64,000 bases of DNA, taken from Vibrio ulleungensis (lineage in GTDB: Bacteria > Pseudomonadota > Gammaproteobacteria > Enterobacterales > Vibrionaceae). This document shows, piece after piece, positions 49,138-58,451 of the stretch (position 1 is its first letter; every line of letters starts with the position of its first letter). The stretch lies in assembly GCF_016900875.1 (NCBI RefSeq), contig NZ_JAFEUM010000005.1, forward strand, positions 248,001 to 312,000, written 5' to 3'. The position numbers were made by a program, and so were the translations under genes. Below the pieces are notes generated by a model that saw only the letters and a program-made list of their open reading frames with translations, did not search any database and was not told where the DNA came from.

Positions 49138-49689
49138 ATGATGATTGAAGCCATTCGTCGAGAGCACGGATATATGGTACGTTTGCTGGCGATATTAAAG
49201 AAAAAACTAACCGCGCTTAAAGCGGAAGAAACAATAAACTATTCGCTGGTGTATGAAATCGCCGACTATCTGTGTAACCACACAGAAAAAACTCACCACC
49301 CTAAAGAAGACCTAATCTATCGCTACTACCTAGACCACTATGGAATGGATAAAACCATAACCAATCTAGAAGACGACCATGTTCAGCTGTCTGAGAAGTC
49401 CCACGCGTTTCTCACTACAGTAGAGATGATTTTGCAAGATGCAATTGTACCCACAGATATTTTTTCCCAGCAGCTGGGAGATTTCATTCGAGACCAAAAA
49501 ACGCACTTGGACATCGAAGAAAGAGAAATACTACCAAGGATCACCGATACCTTTACCGTTTCTGACTGGCAAGCATTAGAAGCGCAATGGGGGACTCAAG
49601 AAGACGATCCAGTATTTGGTGAAACCATCGCCGACAAATACAAACAACTGGCTGAGCGAGTCAAAGGGACAGAGCGCGAATACGTTTAG
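49138..49689 (+). CDS. hemerythrin-domain protein
   Basis: A 183-residue protein with a hemerythrin-like HHE four-helix bundle. Likely iron ligands are His in RREHGYMVRLL, HTEKTHHPKEDLIY, EDDHVQLSEKSH, and HLDIEEREILP. Such proteins bind a di-iron centre and act in oxygen or nitric-oxide sensing, iron storage or repair of iron-sulfur clusters. The role here is unknown. GGAGGAT upstream gives a strong Shine-Dalgarno. A palindrome upstream may be its operator. Confidence 0.85.
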   Translation: MMIEAIRREHGYMVRLLAILKKKLTALKAEETINYSLVYEIADYLCNHTEKTHHPKEDLIYRYYLDHYGMDKTITNLEDDHVQLSEKSHAFLTTVEMILQDAIVPTDIFSQQLGDFIRDQKTHLDIEEREILPRITDTFTVSDWQALEAQWGTQEDDPVFGETIADKYKQLAERVKGTEREYV

Positions 49690-49704
49690 CGCCAACAAGG
49701 TTAA

Positions 49705-49734
49705 AAATGGTCAGGCTTGCCTGGCCATTTTTTT
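49705..49734 (+). terminator. terminator of the hemerythrin gene
   Basis: AAATGGTCAGGC (49705-49716) pairs with GCCTGGCCATTT (49719-49730), with one G-U pair, followed by a run of T to 49735. It separates the gene from the dnaK promoters. Confidence 0.9.
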
Positions 49735-49755
49735 TGCATATTTTTGCCCAATACC

Positions 49756-49783
49756 CTTGAAAAGTAATTTCGCGACCTTATCT
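49756..49783 (+). promoter_or_regulatory. sigma-32 promoter P1 of dnaK
   Basis: CTTGAAA (49756-49762), a 13-base spacer, and CCTTATCT (49776-49783) approximate the heat-shock consensus CTTGAAA-N13/14-CCCCATNT. It is one of two such promoters upstream of dnaK, which starts 100 bases on. The -35 is perfect, the -10 weaker. Confidence 0.6.
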
Positions 49784-49815
49784 AAGGGGCATACGAAATG
49801 AACTTTTGCTTCGAA

Positions 49816-49844
49816 CTTGAAAAGTTTGTGGCATCCCCCCATTA
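49816..49844 (+). promoter_or_regulatory. sigma-32 promoter P2 of dnaK
   Basis: CTTGAAA (49816-49822), a 14-base spacer and CCCCATTA (49837-49844) is a nearly perfect sigma-32 promoter, 38 bases before the dnaK ATG. This should be the main heat-shock promoter. Confidence 0.85.
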
Positions 49845-49882
49845 CTGGGGTTAGCAAGAAAACTGAATTTGGAGATGAACTG

Positions 49883-51796
49883 ATGGGTAAAATCATTGGT
49901 ATTGACTTAGGTACTACTAACTCATGTGTTGCTGTTCTTGACGGCGACGCGCCACGCGTAATTGAAAATGCTGAAGGTGAGCGTACCACAGCATCTGTTA
50001 TTGCTTACACCGATGGTGAGACGCTTGTTGGTCAACCAGCAAAACGTCAAGCAGTAACAAACCCAACTAACACGTTGTTCGCTATCAAGCGTCTGATCGG
50101 TCGTCGTTTTGAAGACGAAGAAGTTCAGCGCGATATCGAAATCATGCCGTTTAACATTGTTAAAGCGGACAATGGTGATGCGTGGGTTGAAGCGCAAGGC
50201 CAAAAAATGGCGGCTCCTCAAGTTTCTGCTGAAGTTCTTAAGAAAATGAAGAAAACCGCAGAAGACTTCCTTGGTGAAGAAGTGACTGGCGCTGTTGTAA
50301 CAGTTCCTGCTTACTTTAACGATGCACAGCGTCAAGCAACCAAAGATGCTGGTCGCATCGCAGGTCTTGATGTTAAGCGTATCATCAACGAACCAACAGC
50401 TGCAGCTCTAGCATATGGCCTAGACAAGCAAGGTGGCGATCGCACTATCGCAGTTTATGACCTTGGTGGTGGTACATTCGATATCTCTATTATCGAAATC
50501 GACGAAGTAGAAGGCGAGAAAACCTTCGAAGTATTGTCTACTAACGGTGACACTCACCTTGGTGGTGAAGACTTCGATAACCGCATGATCAACTACTTGG
50601 TTAGCGAATTTAAAGCAGAGCAAGGCATCGACCTTAAGAACGATCCTCTTGCGATGCAACGTGTTAAAGAAGCGGCAGAGAAAGCGAAAATCGAACTTTC
50701 TTCAGCGCAGCAAACTGACGTAAACCTACCTTACGTTACCGCTGACGCAACCGGTCCTAAGCACATGAACATTAAAGTGACTCGTGCAAAACTTGAGTCT
50801 CTAGTAGAAGACCTAGTACAACGTTCTCTTGAGCCGCTTAAAGTCGCTCTTGCGGATGCTGACCTATCTGTTAGCGAAATCACTGACGTTATCCTAGTAG
50901 GTGGCCAGACTCGTATGCCTATGGTTCAAGCTAAGGTAACTGAATTCTTTGGCAAAGAGCCACGTAAAGACGTTAACCCTGACGAAGCTGTTGCAATGGG
51001 TGCAGCTGTTCAAGGTGGTGTTCTTGCAGGTGACGTTAAAGACGTTCTTCTACTTGACGTTACTCCACTGTCTTTCGGTATCGAAACGATGGGCGGCGTA
51101 ATGACTAAGCTTATCGAGAAAAACACCACTATCCCTACTAAAGCGGATCAAGTGTTCTCGACTGCAGAAGACAACCAAAGCGCTGTAACTATCCACGTTC
51201 TTCAAGGTGAGCGTAAGCAAGCGACGTACAACAAGTCTCTTGGTCAGTTTAACCTAGAAGGTATCAACCCAGCTCCACGTGGCATGCCACAAATCGAAGT
51301 AACTTTCGATCTGGATGCGGATGGTATCTTGAACGTGTCAGCGAAAGATAAAGCGACAGGTAAAGAGCAGAAGATCACTATTCAAGCGTCTGGCGGTTTG
51401 TCTGACGAAGAGATCGAAGCAATGGTTCAAGAAGCGGAAGCGAACAAAGAAGCTGACAAAAAGTTCGAAGAACTTGTCACTACTCGCAACCAAGCTGACC
51501 AAATGATCCACGGCACTCGCAAGCAAATGGAAGAAGCGGGTGACGCTCTACCAGCTGAAGAGAAAGAAAAGATCGAATCAGCGATTGCAGCACTAGAATC
51601 TGTTAAGTCTGGTGATGACAAAGAAGCGATTGACTCAAAAGTTCAAGAACTGATGCAAGCAGCTCAAAAGCTAATGGAGATTGCTCAGCAGCAAGCTCAA
51701 GCAGCTCAAGGCGGCGCAGACGCTGGTGAACAACCTCAACAAGACGATGTTGTAGACGCTGAGTTCGAAGAAGTAAAAGACGAAGATAAGAAGTAA
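49883..51796 (+). CDS. dnaK: molecular chaperone DnaK (Hsp70)
   Basis: ATP-dependent chaperone of the cytoplasm, working with DnaJ and GrpE. The 637-residue protein begins [21 protein letters not shown]. It has the phosphate loops of the actin-like ATPase domain ([24 protein letters not shown]), the linker [19 protein letters not shown], the substrate-binding domain from about residue 390, and the lid ending in EEVKDEDKK. The ATG at 49883 follows GGAGATG; the longer frame from ATG 49817 lies within the P2 promoter and is rejected. It is followed by a 243-base gap and then dnaJ. Confidence 0.98.
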   Translation: MGKIIGIDLGTTNSCVAVLDGDAPRVIENAEGERTTASVIAYTDGETLVGQPAKRQAVTNPTNTLFAIKRLIGRRFEDEEVQRDIEIMPFNIVKADNGDAWVEAQGQKMAAPQVSAEVLKKMKKTAEDFLGEEVTGAVVTVPAYFNDAQRQATKDAGRIAGLDVKRIINEPTAAALAYGLDKQGGDRTIAVYDLGGGTFDISIIEIDEVEGEKTFEVLSTNGDTHLGGEDFDNRMINYLVSEFKAEQGIDLKNDPLAMQRVKEAAEKAKIELSSAQQTDVNLPYVTADATGPKHMNIKVTRAKLESLVEDLVQRSLEPLKVALADADLSVSEITDVILVGGQTRMPMVQAKVTEFFGKEPRKDVNPDEAVAMGAAVQGGVLAGDVKDVLLLDVTPLSFGIETMGGVMTKLIEKNTTIPTKADQVFSTAEDNQSAVTIHVLQGERKQATYNKSLGQFNLEGINPAPRGMPQIEVTFDLDADGILNVSAKDKATGKEQKITIQASGGLSDEEIEAMVQEAEANKEADKKFEELVTTRNQADQMIHGTRKQMEEAGDALPAEEKEKIESAIAALESVKSGDDKEAIDSKVQELMQAAQKLMEIAQQQAQAAQGGADAGEQPQQDDVVDAEFEEVKDEDKK

Positions 51797-52039
51797 GAAC
51801 GTCCCTCTTTAACTAGAGGGTAATTCTACATTCTTGAAGTGCGGGCGTTGGAGTAATCTCTCGCCCGCATATTTGTAATAAGTTGCTAGTGATAAAGAAA
51901 GACCAAAGACGTACTTAAGCAAGCCATGCATCCTAAGTTGTTCTTTACCTCTTGGACTAATAAGAGCTGATCTTTATCTCTATCAACATGGGCATTTCGC
52001 GGCTAAGCCGCATGCAGTAATTTTTTGGTGACACATAAC
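51797..52039 (+). promoter_or_regulatory. dnaK-dnaJ intergenic hairpins and possible promoter
   Basis: CCCTCT-TTAACT-AGAGGG and GCGGGCG/CGCCCGC hairpins (51803-51868) follow dnaK. GCGGCT-A-AGCCGC (51998-52010) stands 30 bases before dnaJ. CTTGGAC (51951-51957) with CTTTATCT (51972-51979), 14 bases apart, is a possible sigma-32 promoter for dnaJ. Whether dnaJ has its own promoter or is read through from dnaK cannot be told from this. Confidence 0.5.
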
Positions 52040-53185
52040 ATGTCTAAACGTGATTTTTACGAAGTATTGGGCGTAAGCCGTGACGCATCTGAGCGTGATA
52101 TTAAGAAAGCATACAAGCGCCTAGCAATGAAGTTTCACCCTGACCGCAATCAGGGTGATGAAGGTGCTGCGGAACAGTTTAAAGAAGTAAAAGAAGCGTA
52201 CGAAATATTAACCGACGCACAGAAAAAAGCAGCCTACGATCAATACGGTCATGCAGCCTTTGAACAAGGTGGTATGGGTGGCGGCGGCTATGGTGGCGGC
52301 GCTGGTGGCGATTTTGGCGACATCTTCGGTGATGTGTTTGGTGACATCTTTGGTGGCGGTCGCCGTGGTGGCGGTGGTCAACGCGCGCAACGTGGCTCTG
52401 ACTTGCGTTACAACATGGAGTTGTCGCTAGAAGAAGCCGTGAAGGGCGTCTCTAAAGAGATTGAAGTTCCTACACTGGTTAATTGTGATACCTGTGAAGG
52501 CTCTGGTGCGAAAAAAGGGTCAACCCCAGAAACCTGTGGTACCTGTCATGGCCATGGCCAAGTGCAAATGCGCCAAGGTTTCTTTGCGGTTCAGCAAACC
52601 TGTCCTACCTGTAATGGTAAAGGTAAAACGATCAAAGACCCATGTAATAGCTGTCATGGTCAAGGTCGCGTACAAAAAACCAAGACACTCAATGTTAAGA
52701 TCCCAGCAGGCGTGGATACCGGTGACCGTATTCGACTTTCTGGCGAGGGTGAAGCGGGAGAAATGGGAGCGCCAGCCGGTGACTTGTACGTGCAGGTCCA
52801 TGTGCGTGAACACCATATCTTTGAGCGTGAAGGCAACAACTTGTACTGTGAAGTGCCAGTTAGCTTTGCTATGGCGGCATTGGGCGGAGAAGTTGAAGTA
52901 CCAACCCTTGATGGTCGTGTAAACCTAAAAGTGCCAGAAGAAACCCAAACCGGACGTATGTTCCGTATGCGAGGTAAGGGTGTTAAAGGCGTTCGAGGCG
53001 GCGGTGTTGGTGATTTAATCGTTAAGCTGGTTGTTGAAACGCCTGTTAAGCTAAGCGCTCGTCAAAAAGAGTTGCTTAAAGAGTTTGAAGAGTCTTGCGG
53101 TGGCGATGCTGCGAATAAGCATAAGCCAAAATCAGAAGGCTTTTTCAACGGTGTTAAGAAGTTCTTTGACGACTTAACCAGTTAA
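52040..53185 (+). CDS. dnaJ: chaperone protein DnaJ (Hsp40)
   Basis: Co-chaperone that stimulates DnaK ATPase and presents substrates. The 381-residue protein has the J domain ([38 protein letters not shown], with HPD), a Gly/Phe-rich region (about residues 75-115), a zinc-binding domain with four CxxCxGxG motifs ([32 protein letters not shown]), and a C-terminal substrate domain. The ATG at 52040 gives [11 protein letters not shown]; the GTG-like longer reading from 52025 is rejected. It is the next gene after dnaK. Confidence 0.98.
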   Translation: MSKRDFYEVLGVSRDASERDIKKAYKRLAMKFHPDRNQGDEGAAEQFKEVKEAYEILTDAQKKAAYDQYGHAAFEQGGMGGGGYGGGAGGDFGDIFGDVFGDIFGGGRRGGGGQRAQRGSDLRYNMELSLEEAVKGVSKEIEVPTLVNCDTCEGSGAKKGSTPETCGTCHGHGQVQMRQGFFAVQQTCPTCNGKGKTIKDPCNSCHGQGRVQKTKTLNVKIPAGVDTGDRIRLSGEGEAGEMGAPAGDLYVQVHVREHHIFEREGNNLYCEVPVSFAMAALGGEVEVPTLDGRVNLKVPEETQTGRMFRMRGKGVKGVRGGGVGDLIVKLVVETPVKLSARQKELLKEFEESCGGDAANKHKPKSEGFFNGVKKFFDDLTS

Positions 53186-53206
53186 TATTTCTGCTTAAAC
53201 GGACGA

Positions 53207-53232
53207 AACGGAGGCAAATGCCTCCGTTTTTT
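53207..53232. terminator. bidirectional terminator between dnaJ and pilE
   Basis: AACGGAGGC (53207-53215) pairs with GCCTCCGTT (53220-53228) around a 4-base loop, then TTTT. It lies 22 bases after dnaJ and ends at the convergent pilin gene stop. Confidence 0.92.
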
Positions 53233-53644
53233 ATTGCCCCCAACACAATGTAGGTGCTTTGTGTTGGGCTTGAGTCAAGGTCATCGTATTGCAGACGTCA
53301 TCGTCACCAAAGTGCGAGGTGGCTTGTAAGGTATAAGTTGCAGCAGACGTTATCGCAAACTCTACGTTGGACGAGGAATTACAGACCGTACATTGCCCTT
53401 CTGAAACAATCTGAAAATCATAACCATTAATAAAACTTGGATTTGACCGGTCATAACGCGCTTCTAATTGAAGTTGCAGCGTCAGCAAATCAGTTTGAAC
53501 ATTTGCGCGATGGCTACGCATTAAATGCTGCTGGTAACTAGGGTATGCAATGCTCGCGATTATTCCAACCAGCAGTATGACAGTGGATACTTCGATAAGC
53601 GTCATCCCCAGTGATGCAACTTTTGTCGAGTTCTTTATAAACAT
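53231..53644 (-). CDS. PilE-like type IV prepilin
   Basis: A 137-residue type IV prepilin. The leader MFIKNSTKVASLG is cleaved before MTLIEVSTVILLVGII, giving the usual hydrophobic N-terminal helix with Glu5. The ATG at 53644 is preferred to upstream in-frame starts because GGAGA lies upstream and the 13-residue leader is then standard. The C-terminal part holds two Cys pairs (CTVCNSS and CNTM...CWGQ), likely disulfide loops. From memory, the V. cholerae homologue VC0857 lies next to the minor pilins VC0858-VC0861. It is oriented opposite to those here. Confidence 0.85.
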   Translation of the reverse strand: MFIKNSTKVASLGMTLIEVSTVILLVGIIASIAYPSYQQHLMRSHRANVQTDLLTLQLQLEARYDRSNPSFINGYDFQIVSEGQCTVCNSSSNVEFAITSAATYTLQATSHFGDDDVCNTMTLTQAQHKAPTLCWGQ

Positions 53645-53739
53645 GTTTTCTCCATCCCATTCTAATCGACTCACCGCCATACAACGTGCGATCACATTAC
53701 ACTTTTCGCAACGGTCAGGAAGCAGTTGCATGAGGTTAC

Positions 53740-54255
53740 ATGACATATTACGAGACGCTTCGAGGGGTTGGATTACTAGAGTTTCTCATTGGTATATCGC
53801 TACTTACGCTACTTGCAGCATTTGCTACACCAAGTTTTATTCGGCTTCATGAATATCATCAAATGAGAAACTACGCTAATCAAATTAAACACCTAATGGA
53901 CCAAGCTAGAATCGAATCGATGAAGCGGCGACAGCCCGTTTACGTTCATCGAGCGATTTCTGCCAGCAGCGAAATGAACTGGCGGGTGAGTTTGCATCTG
54001 GATGACGCTGAGCGGGATTATTCGGTTCATGAGCATAATTCGTTAGCCACAGTCTCTGGCACTGACGCGTTGTTAACGTCTACTCATACCGTTGTTGGCT
54101 ACTCACCAAGGCATGGCCGAATAAATCAAGCTGGGCATTTTAAGCTTCAGTTACCTACTCAATCGAGTTCGCTAAAAATCATCTACCACAATGGCAGCGG
54201 GCGAATTCGTGTCTGCAGTACAGGGGAGGACAAATATGGCTACAAAGTCTGTTAA
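53740..54255 (+). CDS. GspH/FimT-like minor pseudopilin
   Basis: A 171-residue minor pilin. The leader MTYYETLRG is followed by VGLLEFLIGISLLTLLAA with Glu5, and the body is the GspH/FimT-type with a single Cys pair at the C-terminus (VCSTGEDKYGYKVC). It begins the divergent cluster of four pilin genes. GAGG at suitable spacing precedes the ATG. Likely part of a priming minor-pilin complex at the pilus tip, as for PilE/FimU-type proteins; by V. cholerae analogy it may serve DNA uptake. Confidence 0.82.
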   Translation: MTYYETLRGVGLLEFLIGISLLTLLAAFATPSFIRLHEYHQMRNYANQIKHLMDQARIESMKRRQPVYVHRAISASSEMNWRVSLHLDDAERDYSVHEHNSLATVSGTDALLTSTHTVVGYSPRHGRINQAGHFKLQLPTQSSSLKIIYHNGSGRIRVCSTGEDKYGYKVC

Positions 54256-54853
54256 ACAAATGACGCCCGCTACTCAGCGTGGCGGGAGTCTTATTGAACT
54301 GCTACTTGCCACGTTAATTGCGAGTGGTTTACTTGTGTCGAGTAGTCGTCTGTTTATTAAAACGCAGCAGCAGTCGTACCAACTACTGCAAGATGTCCAA
54401 CTGATCGATGATTTGTATCGAACACTGTATATGCTCAAGACAGAAGTCAGGCGGGCTGGCTTTAATGCAACATTGGGCCATTCGCTTACTTTAACGGGTA
54501 CATCGAAGGTGATTGAATCTGGCAGTGATTGGATTGATGTTATCTCGGTTATTGACGGTGAGGGTAAATGGTACAAAACACGTTATCAGAAGGATGCTAG
54601 CGACCCAACGTTAGACGTCTGCACTCAGAGTGTCTTTACGCACCTGTTAAAGCCAGGTTTAGGACCATGCAGTGGGAACTTTTTCTCGTTGCTGGACATT
54701 AACGCTGTTCAGCTCAGTGAGTTTTCTATTTCGCAGGCGATGTTAGCGGGCGGTAATACAAGTCTACTATCGATAGATATGACGCTAAGCCATGCCAATT
54801 CCGCAAAGCAACTGAGCCAATCTACGTTGATCAAACAGCGAAATTGGCAGTGA
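54236..54853 (+). CDS. pilW: PilW-like minor pilin
   Basis: A 205-residue minor pilin. The leader MATKSVKQMTPATQRG is cleaved before GSLIELLLATLIASGLLVSSS, with Glu5. The rest is the PilW-type globular domain (SYQLLQDVQLIDDLYRTLYMLKTEVRRAGFNA is characteristic). The ATG at 54236 follows GGGGAGGA; the longer ATG 54191 lies inside fimT. It overlaps fimT by 20 bases and pilX by 3 bases (TGATG). Confidence 0.82.
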   Translation: MATKSVKQMTPATQRGGSLIELLLATLIASGLLVSSSRLFIKTQQQSYQLLQDVQLIDDLYRTLYMLKTEVRRAGFNATLGHSLTLTGTSKVIESGSDWIDVISVIDGEGKWYKTRYQKDASDPTLDVCTQSVFTHLLKPGLGPCSGNFFSLLDINAVQLSEFSISQAMLAGGNTSLLSIDMTLSHANSAKQLSQSTLIKQRNWQ

Positions 54854-55218
54854 TGAAAGTGACAGGCAAACATCGGGGTTTGGCTGTATTACTGCTAGTG
54901 CTCACTATGTTAAGCGTTTCATTGATGGTCACTCTGACAATGCATCATCGCATATTTGGCCTGCTCAAAGAGAGTCATATGCAAATGACGATGACTGAAG
55001 AGTTTTGGATTGCTGAAGGGGGATTAGAATGCGTATATGGACAATTGCGCAACAGCGGATTTGTATCGCACAGCTGCGGGTTAACAGCGTGTGATATTCA
55101 CCTTTTTGCTATACCCGATGGCTGGGTGATTCATTCTACGTCAGGCAGCGTCACGGTGCGTAAAGGTTTTAATACTCTTGAGAATCGTTGGATAAGAGGC
55201 AGTTGGAATGACCTCTAA
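54853..55218 (+). CDS. pilX: PilX-like minor pilin
   Basis: A 121-residue protein with a leader ending KHRG and then LAVLLLVLTMLSVSLMVTLTMHH. It has no Glu at +5, which fits the PilX/GspK type, where it may cap the filament. The rest is short for the family and has four Cys residues (LECVYG...SHSCGLTACD). The start ATG overlaps the PilW stop as TGATG; the end overlaps pilV by 11 bases. Confidence 0.72.
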   Translation: MKVTGKHRGLAVLLLVLTMLSVSLMVTLTMHHRIFGLLKESHMQMTMTEEFWIAEGGLECVYGQLRNSGFVSHSCGLTACDIHLFAIPDGWVIHSTSGSVTVRKGFNTLENRWIRGSWNDL

Positions 55219-55621
55219 CCAGAAGGGAGCCACAATGATCGAGGTATTGGTTGGCTTGTCTGTGTTAACCGCTGGGTTACTGTCCCTATTTTCACTACAA
55301 GCTCATTTCATTACAAGCACAGAGCACGCTCTACAAAACTTGCGCGCACTGCATCAGATGGACTCTCAACTGGAATACTTTCGCACACGTTCAAGCTCGC
55401 CCAGTGCCGCAGTAGGTAGTTTAGATTTTGCGTTACTGACCACTGGTCATAGAACTGAGAGGGTCGATGGAATAGAGCTGTCTTGGGAGGTCAGTACGGT
55501 GGCCTTGGCGGCCGAACCGTTAAAGCAGGTTGAGGTAACAGCAACATGGCAAGATAGAAAGGGAACGACACATACTAAAAAACTCACCACACTGTACAGT
55601 CAGTATGGTGAGTTTGATTGA
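55208..55621 (+). CDS. pilV: PilV-like minor pilin
   Basis: A 137-residue minor pilin. The short leader MTSNQKG is followed by ATMIEVLVGLSVLTAGLLSLFSLQ, with Glu5 and the PilV-type helix. The family's body (QAHFITSTEHALQNLRALHQM) follows. It is the last gene of the four-gene cluster and converges on the CstA-family gene, ending 5 bases from its stop. Confidence 0.82.
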   Translation: MTSNQKGATMIEVLVGLSVLTAGLLSLFSLQAHFITSTEHALQNLRALHQMDSQLEYFRTRSSSPSAAVGSLDFALLTTGHRTERVDGIELSWEVSTVALAAEPLKQVEVTATWQDRKGTTHTKKLTTLYSQYGEFD

Positions 55622-55626
55622 ACGGG

Positions 55627-57117
55627 TTAAACTTTTTGAGTAGCCGTATTTGGCACGTCTTGTTTTTCGCCAGGCAACTCGTCTTCCCCTTTTCCTTTTG
55701 AGGTTTTAATGACGAGTGTTGTTACGCCAAGAGTAAATAGAATGCCCGCAATGGTGGAGAAGTTCATTGGTAGCCCAAACCCTAGCGTACTGTTGTTAAG
55801 GATAAAGGTGACACACACCGTCGTCATAAACATTGCTGGTACTGTAGTTATCCAGTGCAGTTTGTTATGGCGTAGTAGGTAAGCAGAAGCGGTCCAAAGC
55901 ATCATTACAGCAGTACTTTGGTTAGCAAAGCCGAAGTAGCGCCAGATAATACCAAAGTCAACTTGAGTTAAAATGCCACCAATAACGAACAGAGGCAAAG
56001 CCATAAGTAGACGATTGCGAAGTGTTTTTTGTTCTAGGTTGAAGTATTCAGCCAATATGAGACGACTTGAACGGAATGCAGTATCGCCCGAAGTAATCGG
56101 AAGAATCACTACACCCAAGAATGCAAGTACGCCACCAAAAAGACCAAGTAAACCAAATGATGCAGAGTACACAACATTACCAGGGCCACCGCTCGCGACT
56201 GCTGCTGCAAGTTCATCCATTGTGCCGAAGAACGATAACGCCAGAGCACACCAGATAAGTGCGATGACACCTTCACCGATCATTGCTCCGTAGAATACAA
56301 AACGGCCATTCTTTTCGTTTTGCATGCAACGAGCCATTAGTGGAGATTGAGTTGCGTGGAAACCAGAAATTGCGCCACAGGCGATAGTGATAAATAGAGC
56401 AGGCCAGATAGGCATGTCATTTGGGTTGAGGTTAGTGAACATATCACTGACTTCATATCCACCTAGTACAGTGTGCTCAGAAGATAGGCCGACAGCGGTG
56501 ATCAAACCGACTGACATGAAAATGAGTAGAGCGCCAAACAGTGGATAGAAACGACCAATGATTTTGTCGACGGGAACAATTGTGGCGATGATGTAGTAAC
56601 CAAAGATAATTGCCACCATCACAGACATTGTCATTGTGAAATCGGTTTTGTCGTTGATTAGGTTGGTGATCATGCCAGCAGGGGCAGAAACAAACACCAC
56701 GCCAACAAGAAGCAGCAGAACAATAGCAAACACATTCATAAAGTGTTTGGCACCATTGCCAAGATAACGACCGGTTATTGTTGGTACGGATGCACCACCA
56801 TTGCGAATAGACAACATTCCAGAGAAGTAGTCATGGACGGCACCGGCAAAAATACAACCGATAACGATCCAAAGCATTGCAGCGGGACCATATAAAGCAC
56901 CCATAATAGGGCCAAAGATAGGGCCTACACCGGCAATATTCAGTAGCTGTACCAAGTACACTTTCTTGGTCGACATTGGAACATAGTCCACACCGTCATT
57001 TTTGGTGTGCGCAGGAGTTGTTCGATGTTCGTTGATACCAAACACCTTCTCAATAAACGCACCATAGATAAAGTAGCCACCAATTAAAGCCGCCACACAA
57101 GTTAGAAACCAGAGCAT
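55627..57117 (-). CDS. cstA: short-form CstA-family carbon starvation protein / pyruvate transporter
   Basis: A 496-residue inner-membrane transporter of the CstA/BtsT family with about 12-14 hydrophobic helices. It is shorter than E. coli CstA or BtsT (about 700 aa) and belongs to the short clade. The CstA signature VGPIFGPIMGALYGPAAMLWIVIG and GAVHDYFSGMLSIRNGGASVP are both present. Family members import pyruvate or peptides. A LytS/LytTR system of the kind that controls btsT in E. coli is encoded two genes upstream, suggesting a link. The polar C-terminus (GKGEDELPGEKQD) is cytoplasmic. Confidence 0.88.
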   Translation of the reverse strand: MLWFLTCVAALIGGYFIYGAFIEKVFGINEHRTTPAHTKNDGVDYVPMSTKKVYLVQLLNIAGVGPIFGPIMGALYGPAAMLWIVIGCIFAGAVHDYFSGMLSIRNGGASVPTITGRYLGNGAKHFMNVFAIVLLLLVGVVFVSAPAGMITNLINDKTDFTMTMSVMVAIIFGYYIIATIVPVDKIIGRFYPLFGALLIFMSVGLITAVGLSSEHTVLGGYEVSDMFTNLNPNDMPIWPALFITIACGAISGFHATQSPLMARCMQNEKNGRFVFYGAMIGEGVIALIWCALALSFFGTMDELAAAVASGGPGNVVYSASFGLLGLFGGVLAFLGVVILPITSGDTAFRSSRLILAEYFNLEQKTLRNRLLMALPLFVIGGILTQVDFGIIWRYFGFANQSTAVMMLWTASAYLLRHNKLHWITTVPAMFMTTVCVTFILNNSTLGFGLPMNFSTIAGILFTLGVTTLVIKTSKGKGEDELPGEKQDVPNTATQKV

Positions 57118-57349
57118 AATTTTAGTCCTTTACGATTAATCTACAGTTATTCTAAATAGGCACCGTTTATAAAGAAGTGGTCAATGATTCACTGGTTGTA
57201 TGCAAAGCTGAGTGGCAGATGATGCAATTAAGCGGTTTTATTGCAGTGGATAAGCGGTAATTGAGTAAAGCCGAGAAAGTGACGAGCTTCTCAATATGGT
57301 CTTACTATTAAATAAGGTAAGATGGTAAGACATCACAAGGACATAATTT

Positions 57350-57694
57350 ATGAATAAACAACAGTGGCTAATACTTGGGCTCGCAGTGTCTCTTATAGGA
57401 TGCGCGTCTACACAGCAGCAACTCGCAGACAAGGGCGATTGGCAGGCAATTGGCTACCAAGATGGCGCTAAGGGAGTCACAGCTCGTAGCTACAAAGCGT
57501 TAAGTCAACTTGGTGAAGCCGATGTGTCGCAGTACCAACAAGGATATGAGCGCGGAAACAAAGAGTACTGCAACGCCGATTTTGCCTATCAAATTGGCCT
57601 ATCAGGTCAATATTACGAAGGTGTATGTGAGGGGCATCCTGATGCTCAAAAATTCCGTATGGAGTGGCAACGCGGGTGGGCTCAGTCGCAGTAA
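57350..57694 (+). CDS. DUF2799-family lipoprotein
   Basis: A 114-residue lipoprotein. The lipobox is VSLIGC, with Cys18 modified, after MNKQQWLILGLAVSLIG. The mature part is the DUF2799 type (WQAIGYQDGAKGVTARSY, YEGVCEGHPDAQKFRMEWQRG). Its function is unknown. AAGGACATAATTT precedes the ATG. Immediately upstream an inverted repeat, GTCTTAC (57299-57305) with GTAAGAC (57325-57331), and two direct GGTAAGA repeats suggest local regulation. It is convergent with the LytTR regulator gene. Confidence 0.82.
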   Translation: MNKQQWLILGLAVSLIGCASTQQQLADKGDWQAIGYQDGAKGVTARSYKALSQLGEADVSQYQQGYERGNKEYCNADFAYQIGLSGQYYEGVCEGHPDAQKFRMEWQRGWAQSQ

Positions 57695-57725
57695 TCGCCA
57701 ACACAAAGCCCTGCCTAGGTAGGAA

Positions 57726-58442
57726 CTAAATGATGCCGAGATGCTCTTTGACTGAACGTAAATAACGACGACTAATTGGCACGGTAAATCCTGATTGTGT
57801 CATGATCTCTGCCAACCCATTCTCTAGCAAAGAGATCTCTTTGATCCGTTTAACATTGATTAGGTATTGTCGATGACAGCGGATCAACGGTGTTTTGTCC
57901 TCCAGTACCTTGAGAGACAACTGAGTTGTTAGCTCAGAATCCGCTGTTCTGACTAATACTCCCGTTATCCCTGTATACGCGCATTCCACGTTTTGGGTCG
58001 CAATGATCATGATTCTATGATTACCCGTGCAGGGTATTTGTTCGAGTTGAGCTGGTGCAATCGCTTCTACGGGTTTGGGTTGGTGCTTTTTCAGTTTACA
58101 TAAGGTCTTTAGCAGTCGTTCTGGATTGATGGGTTTGAGCAGATAATCAAAGGCATTATCTTCAAAGGCTTGAATGGCATATTGATCATACGCAGTGACA
58201 AACACAATTTTGGGCATGGTTTCGGGATCTAACATCGCGAGCATTTCGATCCCGCTCACTTGCGGCATTTCAATGTCGAGAAAAACCACATCAGGCTTCA
58301 CCGACTGGATCACTTTTAAGCCTTGAATAGCATTACTGGCTTGTTCGACAACCTCTACTTGGTTGCTCTCGTGTAGAAGATCAATCAGCTCTTCTCGTGC
58401 TAAGGGTTCGTCATCAATGACTACGGCGGTAAACAGGGGCAT
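57726..58442 (-). CDS. btsR: LytTR-family response regulator
   Basis: A 238-residue response regulator. The N-terminal receiver domain holds the phosphorylatable Asp in PDVVFLDIEMPQVSG (about residue 56) and the conserved Lys in LLKPINPERLL. The C-terminal LytTR DNA-binding domain is seen in ITGVLVRTADSELTTQLSLKVLEDKTPLIRCHRQYLINVKRI. It belongs to the BtsR/YpdB group, which controls pyruvate transporters. It follows the sensor gene by 9 bases. The symbol is by analogy to E. coli. Confidence 0.82.
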   Translation of the reverse strand: MPLFTAVVIDDEPLAREELIDLLHESNQVEVVEQASNAIQGLKVIQSVKPDVVFLDIEMPQVSGIEMLAMLDPETMPKIVFVTAYDQYAIQAFEDNAFDYLLKPINPERLLKTLCKLKKHQPKPVEAIAPAQLEQIPCTGNHRIMIIATQNVECAYTGITGVLVRTADSELTTQLSLKVLEDKTPLIRCHRQYLINVKRIKEISLLENGLAEIMTQSGFTVPISRRYLRSVKEHLGII

Positions 58443-58451
58443 TGTCAGTCC

